DNA of 64,000 nt from positions 6,939,001 to 7,003,000 of the forward strand of contig NZ_CP108529.1 in NCBI RefSeq assembly GCF_036002945.1, read 5' to 3'. This stretch comes from Streptomyces sp. NBC_01224 (GTDB lineage Bacteria; Actinomycetota; Actinomycetes; Streptomycetales; Streptomycetaceae). This document shows, piece by piece, positions 23,890-31,986 of this stretch (position 1 is the first letter of the stretch; every line of letters starts with the position of its first letter). Below the pieces are notes generated by a model. It had not been told where the DNA came from. It saw only the letters and a program-made list of their open reading frames with translations, and ran no database searches. The position numbers and the translations under genes are program-made.

Positions 23890-23925
23890 GGGGAGCGGCG
23901 TTCGCGTGACGGAACGCCGCTCCCC
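23890..23925. terminator. Bidirectional terminator between the LAETG gene and the cob cluster
   Basis: GGGGAGCGGCGTTC at 23890-23903 pairs perfectly with 23912-23925, with an 8-base loop. It lies between convergent stops (23841 and 23981). A further partial copy, GCCGCTCCCC, follows at about 23942-23951. Confidence 0.85.
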
Positions 23926-23980
23926 GTGAGCGTGAGGAATGCCGCTCCCCATCGGCGTGGGACGGAGCGTGGCCGTCCCG

Positions 23981-25069
23981 TCAGCGTGTGACGGCGGTCA
24001 GCGTCTGCAACGCCTGGTCGAGTGCCTGCAGGAAGCGGTTGGTCGTCGTACGGTCGCGTACCGCCAGCCGCAGCCACTGCGTACCGAGCCCCGGAAACGT
24101 ATCTCCACGCCGCGCCGCGAAGCCCAGCGCCCGCAACCGCTCCCGTACCTCGGCGGCACCCTCCAGTCGCACCAGGACGAACGATCCCTCGGCCGGTTCC
24201 ACCACCCGCACTTCGGTGAACTCCCTGAGCCCCGCGACCAGATGGTCCCGGTCCACCGCGATCCGCTCCGCCGCGGCAGCCGCCTCGGCCAGGGCCCGCG
24301 GCTCCATGCACGCCTCGGCCGCCGCCAGCGCCGGGGACGACACCGGCCACAGCGGCTGAGCCTCCTCCAGCGCGCGGATCGTCTCCGGGGCGGCCACTGC
24401 GTAACCGATCCGCAGCCCCGCGAGCCCCCAGGTCTTGGTGAGGCTGCGCAGCACCACGAGCCCCGGGACGTCCGTACGCCCGCACAGCGCCTCGCGCTCG
24501 CCCGGCACCGCGTCCATGAACGCCTCGTCGACCACCAACGTCCGTCCGGGGCGCGCCAGTTTCTCCAGCACGGCCGCCGGATGCTGGACCGATGTGGGGT
24601 TGGTCGGATTGCCGACCACCACCAGGTCCGCGTCCTCGGGCACCGCCGCCGGGTCCAGCCGGAAATCGTCCTCGGCCGACAGCAGTACCCGCCGCACCTC
24701 GTGCCCGGCCGCACGCAGCGCCGACTCGGGCTCGGTGAACTGCGGATGGATCACGACCGGGCGGCAGGCCGGCAGCGCCCGTGCGATCAGCACGAAAGCC
24801 TCTGCCGCACCCGCCGTCAGCAGCACGCGCTCCACCGGCAGCCCGTGCCGGGCCGCGACCGCCGCCCGCGCCGGACGGCCGTCCGGGTACGCGGCGAGCG
24901 TGCCCAGCGACGCGGCTATCCGCGCCTTCAGCCAGGCCGGGGGCGTATCGGCCCGTACGTTGACGGCGAGATCGGTCAGATCCCGGCCCCGTACTTCCGC
25001 GTCACCGTGGTGCCGCAGATCGTGCGTGCCCGCGCCTGTCGCGTCGGGTCTTTCAGTGGGAGTGTGCAT
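23981..25069 (-). CDS. cobC: Rv2231c/CobC-like PLP enzyme of cobalamin biosynthesis
   Basis: A 362-residue class I/II aminotransferase-fold protein of the Rv2231c/CobC group, thought to supply the aminopropanol arm (threonine-phosphate decarboxylase-like). Landmarks are YPDGRPARAAVAARHGLP, the start VLLTAGAAEAFVLIARAL, the motif VVVGNPTNPTSVQHP with the PLP-contacting Asn, LVVDEAFMD (Asp), and the Lys in LVVLRSLTKTWGLAGLRIGYA (about 235). It is the last gene of the second cob run. Its ATG lies 17 bases inside the 3' end of cbiX, so it depends on cbiX translation. True decarboxylase activity is not proven by sequence. Confidence 0.85.
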   Translation of the reverse strand: MHTPTERPDATGAGTHDLRHHGDAEVRGRDLTDLAVNVRADTPPAWLKARIAASLGTLAAYPDGRPARAAVAARHGLPVERVLLTAGAAEAFVLIARALPACRPVVIHPQFTEPESALRAAGHEVRRVLLSAEDDFRLDPAAVPEDADLVVVGNPTNPTSVQHPAAVLEKLARPGRTLVVDEAFMDAVPGEREALCGRTDVPGLVVLRSLTKTWGLAGLRIGYAVAAPETIRALEEAQPLWPVSSPALAAAEACMEPRALAEAAAAAERIAVDRDHLVAGLREFTEVRVVEPAEGSFVLVRLEGAAEVRERLRALGFAARRGDTFPGLGTQWLRLAVRDRTTTNRFLQALDQALQTLTAVTR

Positions 25070-25964
25070 GACCGCCGTGGGGGTGGTGGTGATGATGGCC
25101 GTCGTCGTCGGGGTGGAAGTGCGGCTGCTGCGGCAGCCCCACCTTGTCCTCGAAGCCCGGCAGCGCGATCCGGTACACGCATGAGTCGCAGTTCATCCGC
25201 AGATCGCCCTTGACGGCCTCCCGGTAGCGCTCCATGACCAGGTCGTACAATTCCTCGGCCGCACCGATGACTTCGGCCGAGCGGACATCGAGCTCCGGGT
25301 GGGCGGCGGCCCACTCCTCGGTCTGATGACGCACCCGGTCCGGCAGGATGCCGGTGAAGAGGAAGTACGGCAGAACGACTATGCGCCCGGCACCCAGCTT
25401 CACGCAACGGTCGAGACCGGACGGCACGTCCGGCGCCGCGAGCGAGACGAACGCCGTCTCCACCCCCGCGTAACCACGGCCCTCCCAGAACAGCCGCGCC
25501 GCCTTGTACACCTCGGCGTTGGCGTCCGGGTCGGTCGAACCGCGCCCGACCAGCAGCACCGTCACCTCGGACCGGTCGGTGTCGCCCAGCACCGCGTCGA
25601 CCCGGCGCTCCAGCACCTTCAGCAGCGCCGGGTGCGGGCCGAGCGGACGGCCGTAGGTGTACGAGATGCCTGGGTGGCGCTCCTTCTCACGGGCCAGCGC
25701 CGCCGGAATGTCCCCCTTGGCGTGCCCGGCCGACACCAGCATCAGCGGCACGGCGGCGAAGCGCTGCACACCGCGCTCGACGAGCTCGGTCACGGCGTCG
25801 CCGAGCGGCGGCGGGGACAGCTCGATGAAGCCGCCCGCGACCGGCAGTTCGGGGTGGCGCTCGCCCAGTTCGGTCACGAAGTCACGGAACGCCGCGGCCC
25901 CGCCCTCGTCCCTGGTGCCGTGACCGGCGATGAGCAGTGCGGGCTGGGTGGACGCGGTGGTCAC
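25053..25964 (-). CDS. cbiX: Sirohydrochlorin cobalto/ferrochelatase (CbiX-like) with His-rich tail
   Basis: A 303-residue CbiX-type chelatase. The active-site His is in LLIAGHGTRDEGG (near residue 15) and a second His is in MLVSAGHAKGDIPAAL (near 80). The second half repeats the fold (VTVLLVGRGSTDPDANAEVY, VVLPYFLFTGILPDRV). The C terminus carries M-N-C-D-S-C and a metal-binding tail with 11 His in the last 22 residues. It would insert metal into sirohydrochlorin, or supply cobalt to the CobN route, or store cobalt. Having both CbiX and CobN in one cluster is a mixture of early- and late-insertion features. It overlaps cobH by four bases. Confidence 0.88.
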   Translation of the reverse strand: MTTASTQPALLIAGHGTRDEGGAAAFRDFVTELGERHPELPVAGGFIELSPPPLGDAVTELVERGVQRFAAVPLMLVSAGHAKGDIPAALAREKERHPGISYTYGRPLGPHPALLKVLERRVDAVLGDTDRSEVTVLLVGRGSTDPDANAEVYKAARLFWEGRGYAGVETAFVSLAAPDVPSGLDRCVKLGAGRIVVLPYFLFTGILPDRVRHQTEEWAAAHPELDVRSAEVIGAAEELYDLVMERYREAVKGDLRMNCDSCVYRIALPGFEDKVGLPQQPHFHPDDDGHHHHHPHGGHAHSH

Positions 25965-26569
25965 AGGTTCTCCTCGGTGTGCGTGGGGGGTACGGGGTGG
26001 TACAGCAGGGCGTTGAGAGCGGCGGCCGCGACCGCCGAGCCACCCTTCTCGGACACATTGCTCACGGCGGGCAGACCGCTCTCGCGCAGCGCCGCCTTCG
26101 ACTCGGTCGCGCCGACGAAACCGACCGGAAGCCCGATGACGAGCGCGGGCGCGGCATCGAGGACGAGCAGCTCCTCCAGCGCGGTCGGCGCATTGCCGAT
26201 CACCCAGATCGCGCCGGGTCCGACCCGCTCGTACGCGAGCCGGATCGCATGTGCCGAACGGGTCAGCCCGGGACCCGACCTGGCCTCCTTCAGACGGCAC
26301 ACGGTCTCGCGGCGGGTGATGCCGGCCGCGACCATCTCGACATCGGTGACGACCGGCGTACCGGCGTGCAGTGCCGCATGTGCGACGACGAGCGATTCCT
26401 CGTCGCAGACCAGGTCCGTCGCGTACTCCAGATCCGCCGCGGAGTGGATGACCCGCTCCACGACGGCCCGGGTCAGCGGTGCGAAGTGCGAGGTGTCCAG
26501 GCGGGCGCGCAGCCGCCGGAACGACTCCTGCTCGATGGGGTGAACGGTTCTCTCCCAGGGCCGGTTCAC
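25961..26569 (-). CDS. cobH: Precorrin-8X methylmutase
   Basis: A 202-residue CobH/CbiC enzyme that moves a methyl from C11 to C12, giving hydrogenobyrinate. HPIEQESFRRLRARLD at the start and VERVIHSAADLEYATDLVCD contain the catalytic His. Further landmarks are the later GLPVGFVGATESKAALRESG and the S-E-K-G-G-S motif. The GTG start overlaps the cobJ stop by four bases, and its stop overlaps the cbiX GTG in the same way. It is co-translated within the cobM-L-J-H-X-C run. Confidence 0.96.
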   Translation of the reverse strand: MNRPWERTVHPIEQESFRRLRARLDTSHFAPLTRAVVERVIHSAADLEYATDLVCDEESLVVAHAALHAGTPVVTDVEMVAAGITRRETVCRLKEARSGPGLTRSAHAIRLAYERVGPGAIWVIGNAPTALEELLVLDAAPALVIGLPVGFVGATESKAALRESGLPAVSNVSEKGGSAVAAAALNALLYHPVPPTHTEENL

Positions 26570-28290
26570 TCGGCTCCCTCCTGTGCCGGGGCCGTGGTGG
26601 CCGACTGCCATCGGTAGCCGCGCGGTGTCACCATGCGGCCCGCGATCTCCCGGGTGGCCGTGTTGCCGACCGTCACGACCGTCATCATGTCCACCGTCGC
26701 CGGGTCCAGACCGGCGAGCGATGTCACCCGGCTGCTCTCGTCGGGGCGCGAGGCATTGCGCACGACACCGACCGGTGTCGCCGGTTCCCGGTGCTCGGAC
26801 AGGATCGACAGGGCCTTCGGGAGCTGCCAGTCGCGGCCCCGACTGCGCGGGTTGTAGAACGTCACGATGATGTCGGCCTCGGCCGCGGCCCGTACCCGGC
26901 GCTCGATGACCTCCCACGGAGTGTGCAGATCGGAGAGGCTGATCGATACATGGTCGTGGCCCAGCGGGGCGCCCAGGATCGCGGCAGCCGCCAGCGCGGC
27001 CGTCACCCCCGGCACGCCCACCACATCGATATCGGCGCCGGCCTCGGCGAGCGCGGGCGAGGCCATCGCGTACACGCCCGCGTCACCGCTGCCGATCAGC
27101 GCCACCGCATGCCCCTTGCGCGCCTCGGCGACCGCCGTACGCGCCCGCTCCTCCTCGGCGCCGAGCCCCGACTCCAGGATGGTGGTGCCGGGCCGCAGCA
27201 GGTCCCTGATCTGGTCGACGTACTGATCGAGCCCGACCAGCACCGAGGCCCGCCGCAGCTCCTCGCGGGCCCGCGGGGTCAGCAGATCGCGCGCACCCGG
27301 GCCGAGCCCGACGACGGCCAGGCGCCCGCGCGGGCTGCGGCGAACCACCGCACAGGTGGCCATCGCGGCCCGTCCCACAGGGTTCGACTTCCGCTTCGGT
27401 ACGAGGAGTTCACCCCCCGCGGCGAGCGCGGCGGCCTCCGCGACGGAGGGCGTACCGACGGCGGCGAGCGGCGCGCCGGACGGATTGGGCACCTCGATAC
27501 CGGCCAACTCCTCGGCAGCGTACGTCCGCAGCGGTACGCCGAGCTGCGAGGCCGCGGCGACGATCCCCGGCTCGTCCGCCTTCGCGTCGACCGTCACCAA
27601 CTCCACGATGCTCAGCGGCGACAGCCCGGCCTCGTGCAGGGCGTCCCGGATCAGCCCGACGACCTCCTCGACCGGCGCGCCCTTGGACGCGCCGACCCCG
27701 ACAGCGAGCGACGCGGGCCGCAACACGGCGGCCTGCGAACCGAGTTCAACGATCCGGTCGGTGACATGCAGCACCGCAGCACCCCCGGCACCGGCGGCCA
27801 TGTTCGGCGGCAACGGCGGCAACGGCCACACCGCATCCGCCCGCAGCTCCACCCCCGCCCCGTCGAGCATCGCGCGCGACACCCCCGCCACGTCGCCCTC
27901 CACGGGGAGGCCCAGCATGTCCAGCCCCGGCACCCCCACCGCGTCCGTCGCCGTAGTCACGACCGGCGCCGCGCCCAGCACCTCACCGACCGCCCCGGCC
28001 AGGGCGTTCGCCCCGCCACCGTGCCCGCCGAGCAGCGCCACCGCATGGCGACCCGCCTCGTCGACACAGACGACACCCGGGTCCGAGGACTTGTCCGACA
28101 GCAGCGGCGCGAGCAGCCGCACCACGGCCCCCGTCGCCAGGAAACACACCAGCTGCTCGCACTCGGCGAACGCCCGCTGCACGGCCTCGCGCACCGGTCC
28201 CTCGTAGACCACGGTGCGGCCGGGCCAGGCCGCGGCCAGCCGGTCGCGGGCGACGGTGCCCGCCGCCGTGGCGGAGATCAGGCCGATCAC
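26566..28290 (-). CDS. cobJ: CbiG-CobJ fusion: precorrin-3B C17-methyltransferase
   Basis: A 574-residue fusion. Residues 1-330 correspond to CbiG (MIGLISATAAGTVARDRLAA, VCFLATGAVVRLLAPLL, VDEAGRHAVALLGGHGGGAN, then the C-terminal ASLAVGVGASKGAPVEEV domain). Residues 335-574 are a tetrapyrrole methylase, CobJ/CbiH (VVGLGPGARDLLTPRA, VALIGSGDAGVYAMASP, SLSDLHTPWEVIERR, FYNPRSRGR). The methylase makes precorrin-4 with SAM during ring contraction. CbiG opens the lactone in the anaerobic pathway, so its presence as a fused domain is notable. The GTG start overlaps cobL by four bases. Confidence 0.93.
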   Translation of the reverse strand: MIGLISATAAGTVARDRLAAAWPGRTVVYEGPVREAVQRAFAECEQLVCFLATGAVVRLLAPLLSDKSSDPGVVCVDEAGRHAVALLGGHGGGANALAGAVGEVLGAAPVVTTATDAVGVPGLDMLGLPVEGDVAGVSRAMLDGAGVELRADAVWPLPPLPPNMAAGAGGAAVLHVTDRIVELGSQAAVLRPASLAVGVGASKGAPVEEVVGLIRDALHEAGLSPLSIVELVTVDAKADEPGIVAAASQLGVPLRTYAAEELAGIEVPNPSGAPLAAVGTPSVAEAAALAAGGELLVPKRKSNPVGRAAMATCAVVRRSPRGRLAVVGLGPGARDLLTPRAREELRRASVLVGLDQYVDQIRDLLRPGTTILESGLGAEEERARTAVAEARKGHAVALIGSGDAGVYAMASPALAEAGADIDVVGVPGVTAALAAAAILGAPLGHDHVSISLSDLHTPWEVIERRVRAAAEADIIVTFYNPRSRGRDWQLPKALSILSEHREPATPVGVVRNASRPDESSRVTSLAGLDPATVDMMTVVTVGNTATREIAGRMVTPRGYRWQSATTAPAQEGAE

Positions 28291-29543
28291 TGGGTTGCTC
28301 CTTCACTTGCACGGACCGCGGGGCGGGTGCCCCACAGCAGAAAGACCGGGTTGGTCGCGGCGAGCCGCGTCACCTCACCGGGCAGCGGCGCCAGCCGGGA
28401 GGACTGCAGCAGCACGCCCTCGGGCACGAGCCCGGCACCGGCCAGCGCCGCACGGACCTCCGGCACCCGGTCCAGCGCCGCCAGCGCCACCACCACCGAG
28501 CGCCGCGCCCGCCGGGCGCACGCCGTCACGATGGCGGGCAGCTCACGCCCGCCGCCTCCGATGAAGACCGCGTCCGGGTCGCCCAGGCCGTCGAGCACGG
28601 CGGGCGCGGAGCCGTGCACCGCGTGCACATACACCGCGTGCGCGGCCGCGTTCGCCCTGATCCGCTCGACCCCGTCCGAGGTCTTCTCCACGGCGACGGC
28701 GGCCGCGCCGAGCCGCGCGCACTCCACCGCGACCGAACCCGAACCCGCACCGATGTCCCACACCAGGTCACCGGTGCGGGGTCCCAGCCGGGCCAGCGCC
28801 AGCGCCCGCACCTCGAACTTGGTGATCATCGAGTCACGGTGCTCGAACTCCGTCTCGTCCAGCGCCCACCGGCCGGGCCCGGCGGACGGCCCCGCGACGG
28901 TCCGCACCGGGGAGAGCACCCGGGACTCGTCCAGACACAGCACCACACTCACCGGATCCGGCCAGTCGCGGGCCACCGCCTCGGCAGGGGTCAGCCGCTC
29001 GATGCGCTCCCGCTCCGGATCGCCGAGCGCCGTCGCCACGACCAGGGTGCGCGCCTCGGCTCCGTGCACCAGCCCGGCCGCCAGCTCCGCGGGCCCGGCG
29101 CCGGGCCCGGTCAGGACGGCCACCTTCGGGTGCGCCAGACACGCGTTCACCGCGGTACGCGCGTCGCGGCCGTGCGCACTGACCACGACCGCGTCGTCCC
29201 ACGCCAGCCCGAGCCGGGCGAACGCGACCGCGACGGAAGGCGAACCCGGCCGCACATCGAGCGCACCCGCCCCGAAACGCTCGGCCAGCGCCCGTACGAT
29301 CCCGAAGAATCCGGGGTCGCCGGAGGCCAGCACGACCACCCGCGCCCCGCCCCCGTGCGCCTGCTCCGCGATCCGGTCGAGCGCCGGCGCCAGCGGACCG
29401 AGCACGATGCGCTCGGCCTGCTCCGGCGGCCCCGCGGCTTCCAGATGACGCCGGGCGCCGACCACCAACGTGGCCACGGCCAGCGCTTCCTGGGCCTCGG
29501 GACCGAGCGGCTCGCCCGTCCCCGTGCCGAAGACTCGGATCAT
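28287..29543 (-). CDS. cobL: Precorrin-6Y C5,15-methyltransferase (decarboxylating)
   Basis: A 418-residue bifunctional CobL (CbiE-CbiT fusion). The N-terminal tetrapyrrole methylase has VVVLASGDPGFFGIVRALAE and RPGSPSVAVAFARLGL. The C-terminal SAM-dependent domain has DSMITKFEVRALALARLGPR, the SAM motif VWDIGAGSGSVAVECARLGA and DAVFIGGGGRE. It methylates C5 and C15 and decarboxylates the C12 acetate. The ATG overlaps the cobM stop by four bases, and the cobL stop overlaps cobJ in the same way. Confidence 0.95.
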   Translation of the reverse strand: MIRVFGTGTGEPLGPEAQEALAVATLVVGARRHLEAAGPPEQAERIVLGPLAPALDRIAEQAHGGGARVVVLASGDPGFFGIVRALAERFGAGALDVRPGSPSVAVAFARLGLAWDDAVVVSAHGRDARTAVNACLAHPKVAVLTGPGAGPAELAAGLVHGAEARTLVVATALGDPERERIERLTPAEAVARDWPDPVSVVLCLDESRVLSPVRTVAGPSAGPGRWALDETEFEHRDSMITKFEVRALALARLGPRTGDLVWDIGAGSGSVAVECARLGAAAVAVEKTSDGVERIRANAAAHAVYVHAVHGSAPAVLDGLGDPDAVFIGGGGRELPAIVTACARRARRSVVVALAALDRVPEVRAALAGAGLVPEGVLLQSSRLAPLPGEVTRLAATNPVFLLWGTRPAVRASEGATQ

Positions 29544-30388
29544 GAGCCGGACCGCTGGGCGCGCAGTTCGGCCCGCGCCGCCTTGTCGGCCTTGCGGAAA
29601 CCGTGGAAGTGCCCCGGGTGGTAGAGGTGCGAACGTGTCCCCGAAGCCGAAAGCGCCGGGCCGACCAGGAAGAGGGTGTGCTTCCAGAGCTTGTGCTCCT
29701 TGACCGTCTCCTCCAGGGTCTCGATCGTGCAGTGCAGGATCAGCTCCTCCGGCCAGGTCGCCTGGTACGCGATCACGACCGGCGTCGACGTCGGATAGCC
29801 GCCCTCCAGCAGCTCCTGGGTGAGCTGCCCGGACCGGGCAGCCGACAGGAACAGCGCCATCGTCGTGCCGTGGCGCGCGAATTCCCGTACCTCCTCGCCC
29901 GGCGGCATCGGCGTCTTGCCGCCACCGAGACGGGTCAGGATCACGGACTGCGCGACCTCCGGAATCGTCAGCTCCCGCTGCGCGATCGCGGCGACGGCCG
30001 AGAACGACGACACCCCCGGCACGATCTCGACCGCGACCCCCAGCCCGGCACACCGGTCGACCTGCTCCTGCGTGCCGCCCCACAGCGCCGGGTCGCCGGA
30101 GTGGATACGGGCCACCTTCAGCCCCTCGGCGGCCGCGCGTTCGTACACGGCGACGACCTGTTCCAGCGACATCTGCGCCGAGTCGAGGATCTCCGCGCCC
30201 TCCCGGGCATGCTCGAGAACCTCCGCCTGCACCAGGCTCGCTGCCCAGATGACGATGTCGGCATCCGCGATGGCCCGCGCCGCCCGGAAAGTCAGCAGAT
30301 CGGCGGCGCCGGGGCCGGCACCGACGAACGTCACTTTGCCGTGGGTGGGCGCGGCGACCGTGCCGGCTGCGTCGACTGCTTCGGACAT
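29540..30388 (-). CDS. cobM: Precorrin-4 C11-methyltransferase
   Basis: A 282-residue tetrapyrrole methylase. GKVTFVGAGPGAADLLTFRA gives the SAM-binding start. ARIHSGDPALWGGTQEQVDR is the second motif, then EIVPGVSSFSAVAAIAQREL, TRLGGGKTPMPPGEE and a C-terminal end with LVGPALSASGTRSHLYHPGH typical of CobM/CbiF. It is the first gene of the second minus-strand cob run. The ATG has AAAGGA nine bases upstream. A 105-base region separates it from a divergent ZIP transporter gene, and no B12 riboswitch motif was recognised there. Confidence 0.96.
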   Translation of the reverse strand: MSEAVDAAGTVAAPTHGKVTFVGAGPGAADLLTFRAARAIADADIVIWAASLVQAEVLEHAREGAEILDSAQMSLEQVVAVYERAAAEGLKVARIHSGDPALWGGTQEQVDRCAGLGVAVEIVPGVSSFSAVAAIAQRELTIPEVAQSVILTRLGGGKTPMPPGEEVREFARHGTTMALFLSAARSGQLTQELLEGGYPTSTPVVIAYQATWPEELILHCTIETLEETVKEHKLWKHTLFLVGPALSASGTRSHLYHPGHFHGFRKADKAARAELRAQRSGS

Positions 30389-30493
30389 GGGACGGGGTCC
30401 TTTCGGGAAACGGGAAAACTGGACAGAAGGGTGGGACGGACGGCAGGGCGCGGTGAGATGCGCGCACCGGGGTCAATCGGCTAGCAAGAGCGC

Positions 30494-31216
30494 ATGGCGG
30501 TGTTCGTGGCGCTCGGCGCGTTCCTGATGACCCTGGCCGGCGGCTGGGTCGCCCAACGCGTCACCGACCGCCGCCACCTGGTGCTCGGCTTCGCCGGCGG
30601 ACTGATGCTCGGCGTGGTCGGCCTGGACCTGCTGCCGGAGGCGATCGACGCCGCGGGCGATCCGGTCTTCGGCGTCCCGGCGGCCCTGCTGCTGTTCGTG
30701 GGCGGCTTCCTGGTCGCCCACCTGGTGGAGCGTCTGCTCGCCGTACGCCAGGCGGCACACGGCGCGGGCGAGGAGCGGGTGCCGCAGGTCGGACTCACGG
30801 CAGCGGCGGCGATGGTCGGCCACAGCCTGATGGACGGTGTCGCGCTCGGCGCGGCCTTCCAGGTGGGCGTCGGCATGGGAGCCGCCGTCGCCCTCGCCGT
30901 CATCACGCACGACTTCGCCGACGGCTTCAACACCTACACGATCACCAGCCTGTACGGGAACGCCCGCCGCAAGGCCGTGCTCATGCTGTTCGCGGACGCC
31001 GTGGCCCCGCTCGTGGGCGCGGCGACGACACTGCTGTTCACCCTTCCGGAGGAACCGCTCGGCTGCTATCTCGGCTTCTTCGGCGGCGCGCTGCTGTACC
31101 TGGCCGCCGCCGAGATCCTGCCCGAGGCACACCACGAACACCCGGCCCGCTCCACGCTGCTGTGCACGGTGGCCGGGGTGGGTTTCATCTGGCTGGTGGT
31201 GGGCATCGCGGACTGA
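30494..31216 (+). CDS. ZIP-family metal transporter
   Basis: A 240-residue protein with about eight membrane segments. Family landmarks are GFAGGLMLGVVGLDLLPEAI (helix II), MVGHSLMDGVALGAAFQVGV (helix IV) and LAVITHDFADGFNTYTI (helix V), then YLGFFGGALLYLAAAEILPE and a short His/Glu run (EAHHEH). The usual H-N-x-P-E-G metal motif appears here in variant form, H-S-L-M-D-G and H-D-F-A-D-G. It is the only plus-strand gene inside the cobalamin cluster and starts 105 bases from cobM. Uptake of cobalt for the CobN chelatase is a reasonable but unproven role; zinc, manganese or iron are alternatives. Confidence 0.88.
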   Translation: MAVFVALGAFLMTLAGGWVAQRVTDRRHLVLGFAGGLMLGVVGLDLLPEAIDAAGDPVFGVPAALLLFVGGFLVAHLVERLLAVRQAAHGAGEERVPQVGLTAAAAMVGHSLMDGVALGAAFQVGVGMGAAVALAVITHDFADGFNTYTITSLYGNARRKAVLMLFADAVAPLVGAATTLLFTLPEEPLGCYLGFFGGALLYLAAAEILPEAHHEHPARSTLLCTVAGVGFIWLVVGIAD

Positions 31217-31239
31217 CCACCGGGCCGCACCCGGGCGCC

Positions 31240-31986
31240 TCACAATTTCCCGCCCCGCCCGCCGTCGCGCGGCGCGGGCGCGATCAGCGTCGACAGATAC
31301 GGCAACGGCCCCTCGGCCAGCTCCGCCGCCGGCCGGATCGACTCCTCGGGCAGCCCGAGCGCCGAACCCCACACCGCGTCCTCGGTACGTCCCGTCTCCC
31401 GCAGCGCCGTGGCCACCTCGGCCGCCAGCCGCCCGAACTTGTACGCGACGACCGTCCCGGGACCTTCCAGAGCCTCCTTGAGCACCGCGGCCCCGGCGGT
31501 CACCGGTACCAGCGTCAACGGCTCCGTGCCCTCCGTCAGCACCGCACCGCTGCGGGCGGCCAGATCCTGCATGGCCGTGATCCCCGGAACGGTCTCCACG
31601 GCCGTACCCGGCAGCAGCTCACCTATCGTGTGCGCGAGATACGTGAACGTCGAGTACACATTGGGGTCGCCGATCGTCGCGAACGCCACCGAACCATGCG
31701 TACGCAGCAGCTCCGCGACCCGCTCACCCGCCGCGTCCCACGCCGCTTCCCGGCGCGCCCGGTCCGTCCGCTCATTCAGCGCGAACACCACACGTACGAC
31801 CTTGTCGGCCGCCACGTAATGCAGGACGGTCGCCTCGGCCCGCCCCCGCTCACCGGTGTCCATCACCGGTACGACGACGACCGCGGCACCACGCAGCGCG
31901 TTCACGCCCTTGACGGTCACCAGCTCCGGGTCACCGGGCCCGACACCGACGCCGACCAGCCTGCTCGTACCGTGACCGTGGTTCAT
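31240..31986 (-). CDS. cobI: Precorrin-2 C20-methyltransferase
   Basis: A 248-residue tetrapyrrole methylase. It begins SRLVGVGVGPGDPELVTVKG, followed by ALRGAAVVVVPVM, VAFATIGDPNVYSTFTYLA (second motif), ETVPGITAMQDLAARSGAVL and the late VVAYKFGR typical of CobI/CbiL. It methylates C20 of precorrin-2 with SAM. The ATG chosen overlaps the cobB stop (ATGA); a GTG three codons earlier is in frame but less well placed. It is the last gene of the first cob run and converges on the ZIP gene 23 bases away. Confidence 0.95.
   Translation of the reverse strand: MNHGHGTSRLVGVGVGPGDPELVTVKGVNALRGAAVVVVPVMDTGERGRAEATVLHYVAADKVVRVVFALNERTDRARREAAWDAAGERVAELLRTHGSVAFATIGDPNVYSTFTYLAHTIGELLPGTAVETVPGITAMQDLAARSGAVLTEGTEPLTLVPVTAGAAVLKEALEGPGTVVAYKFGRLAAEVATALRETGRTEDAVWGSALGLPEESIRPAAELAEGPLPYLSTLIAPAPRDGGRGGKL

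Noticed and set aside
26479..29448. A plus-strand frame of about 990 codons opposite the cobH-cobL region
   Set aside because: Arg/Pro/Ser-rich translation without domains; it is the complement of well-supported cob genes.
30389..30493. A second B12 riboswitch or a zinc-regulator box between cobM and the ZIP gene
   Set aside because: The 105-base gap is too short for the riboswitch and lacks its core motifs. No good palindromic Zur-type site was seen.
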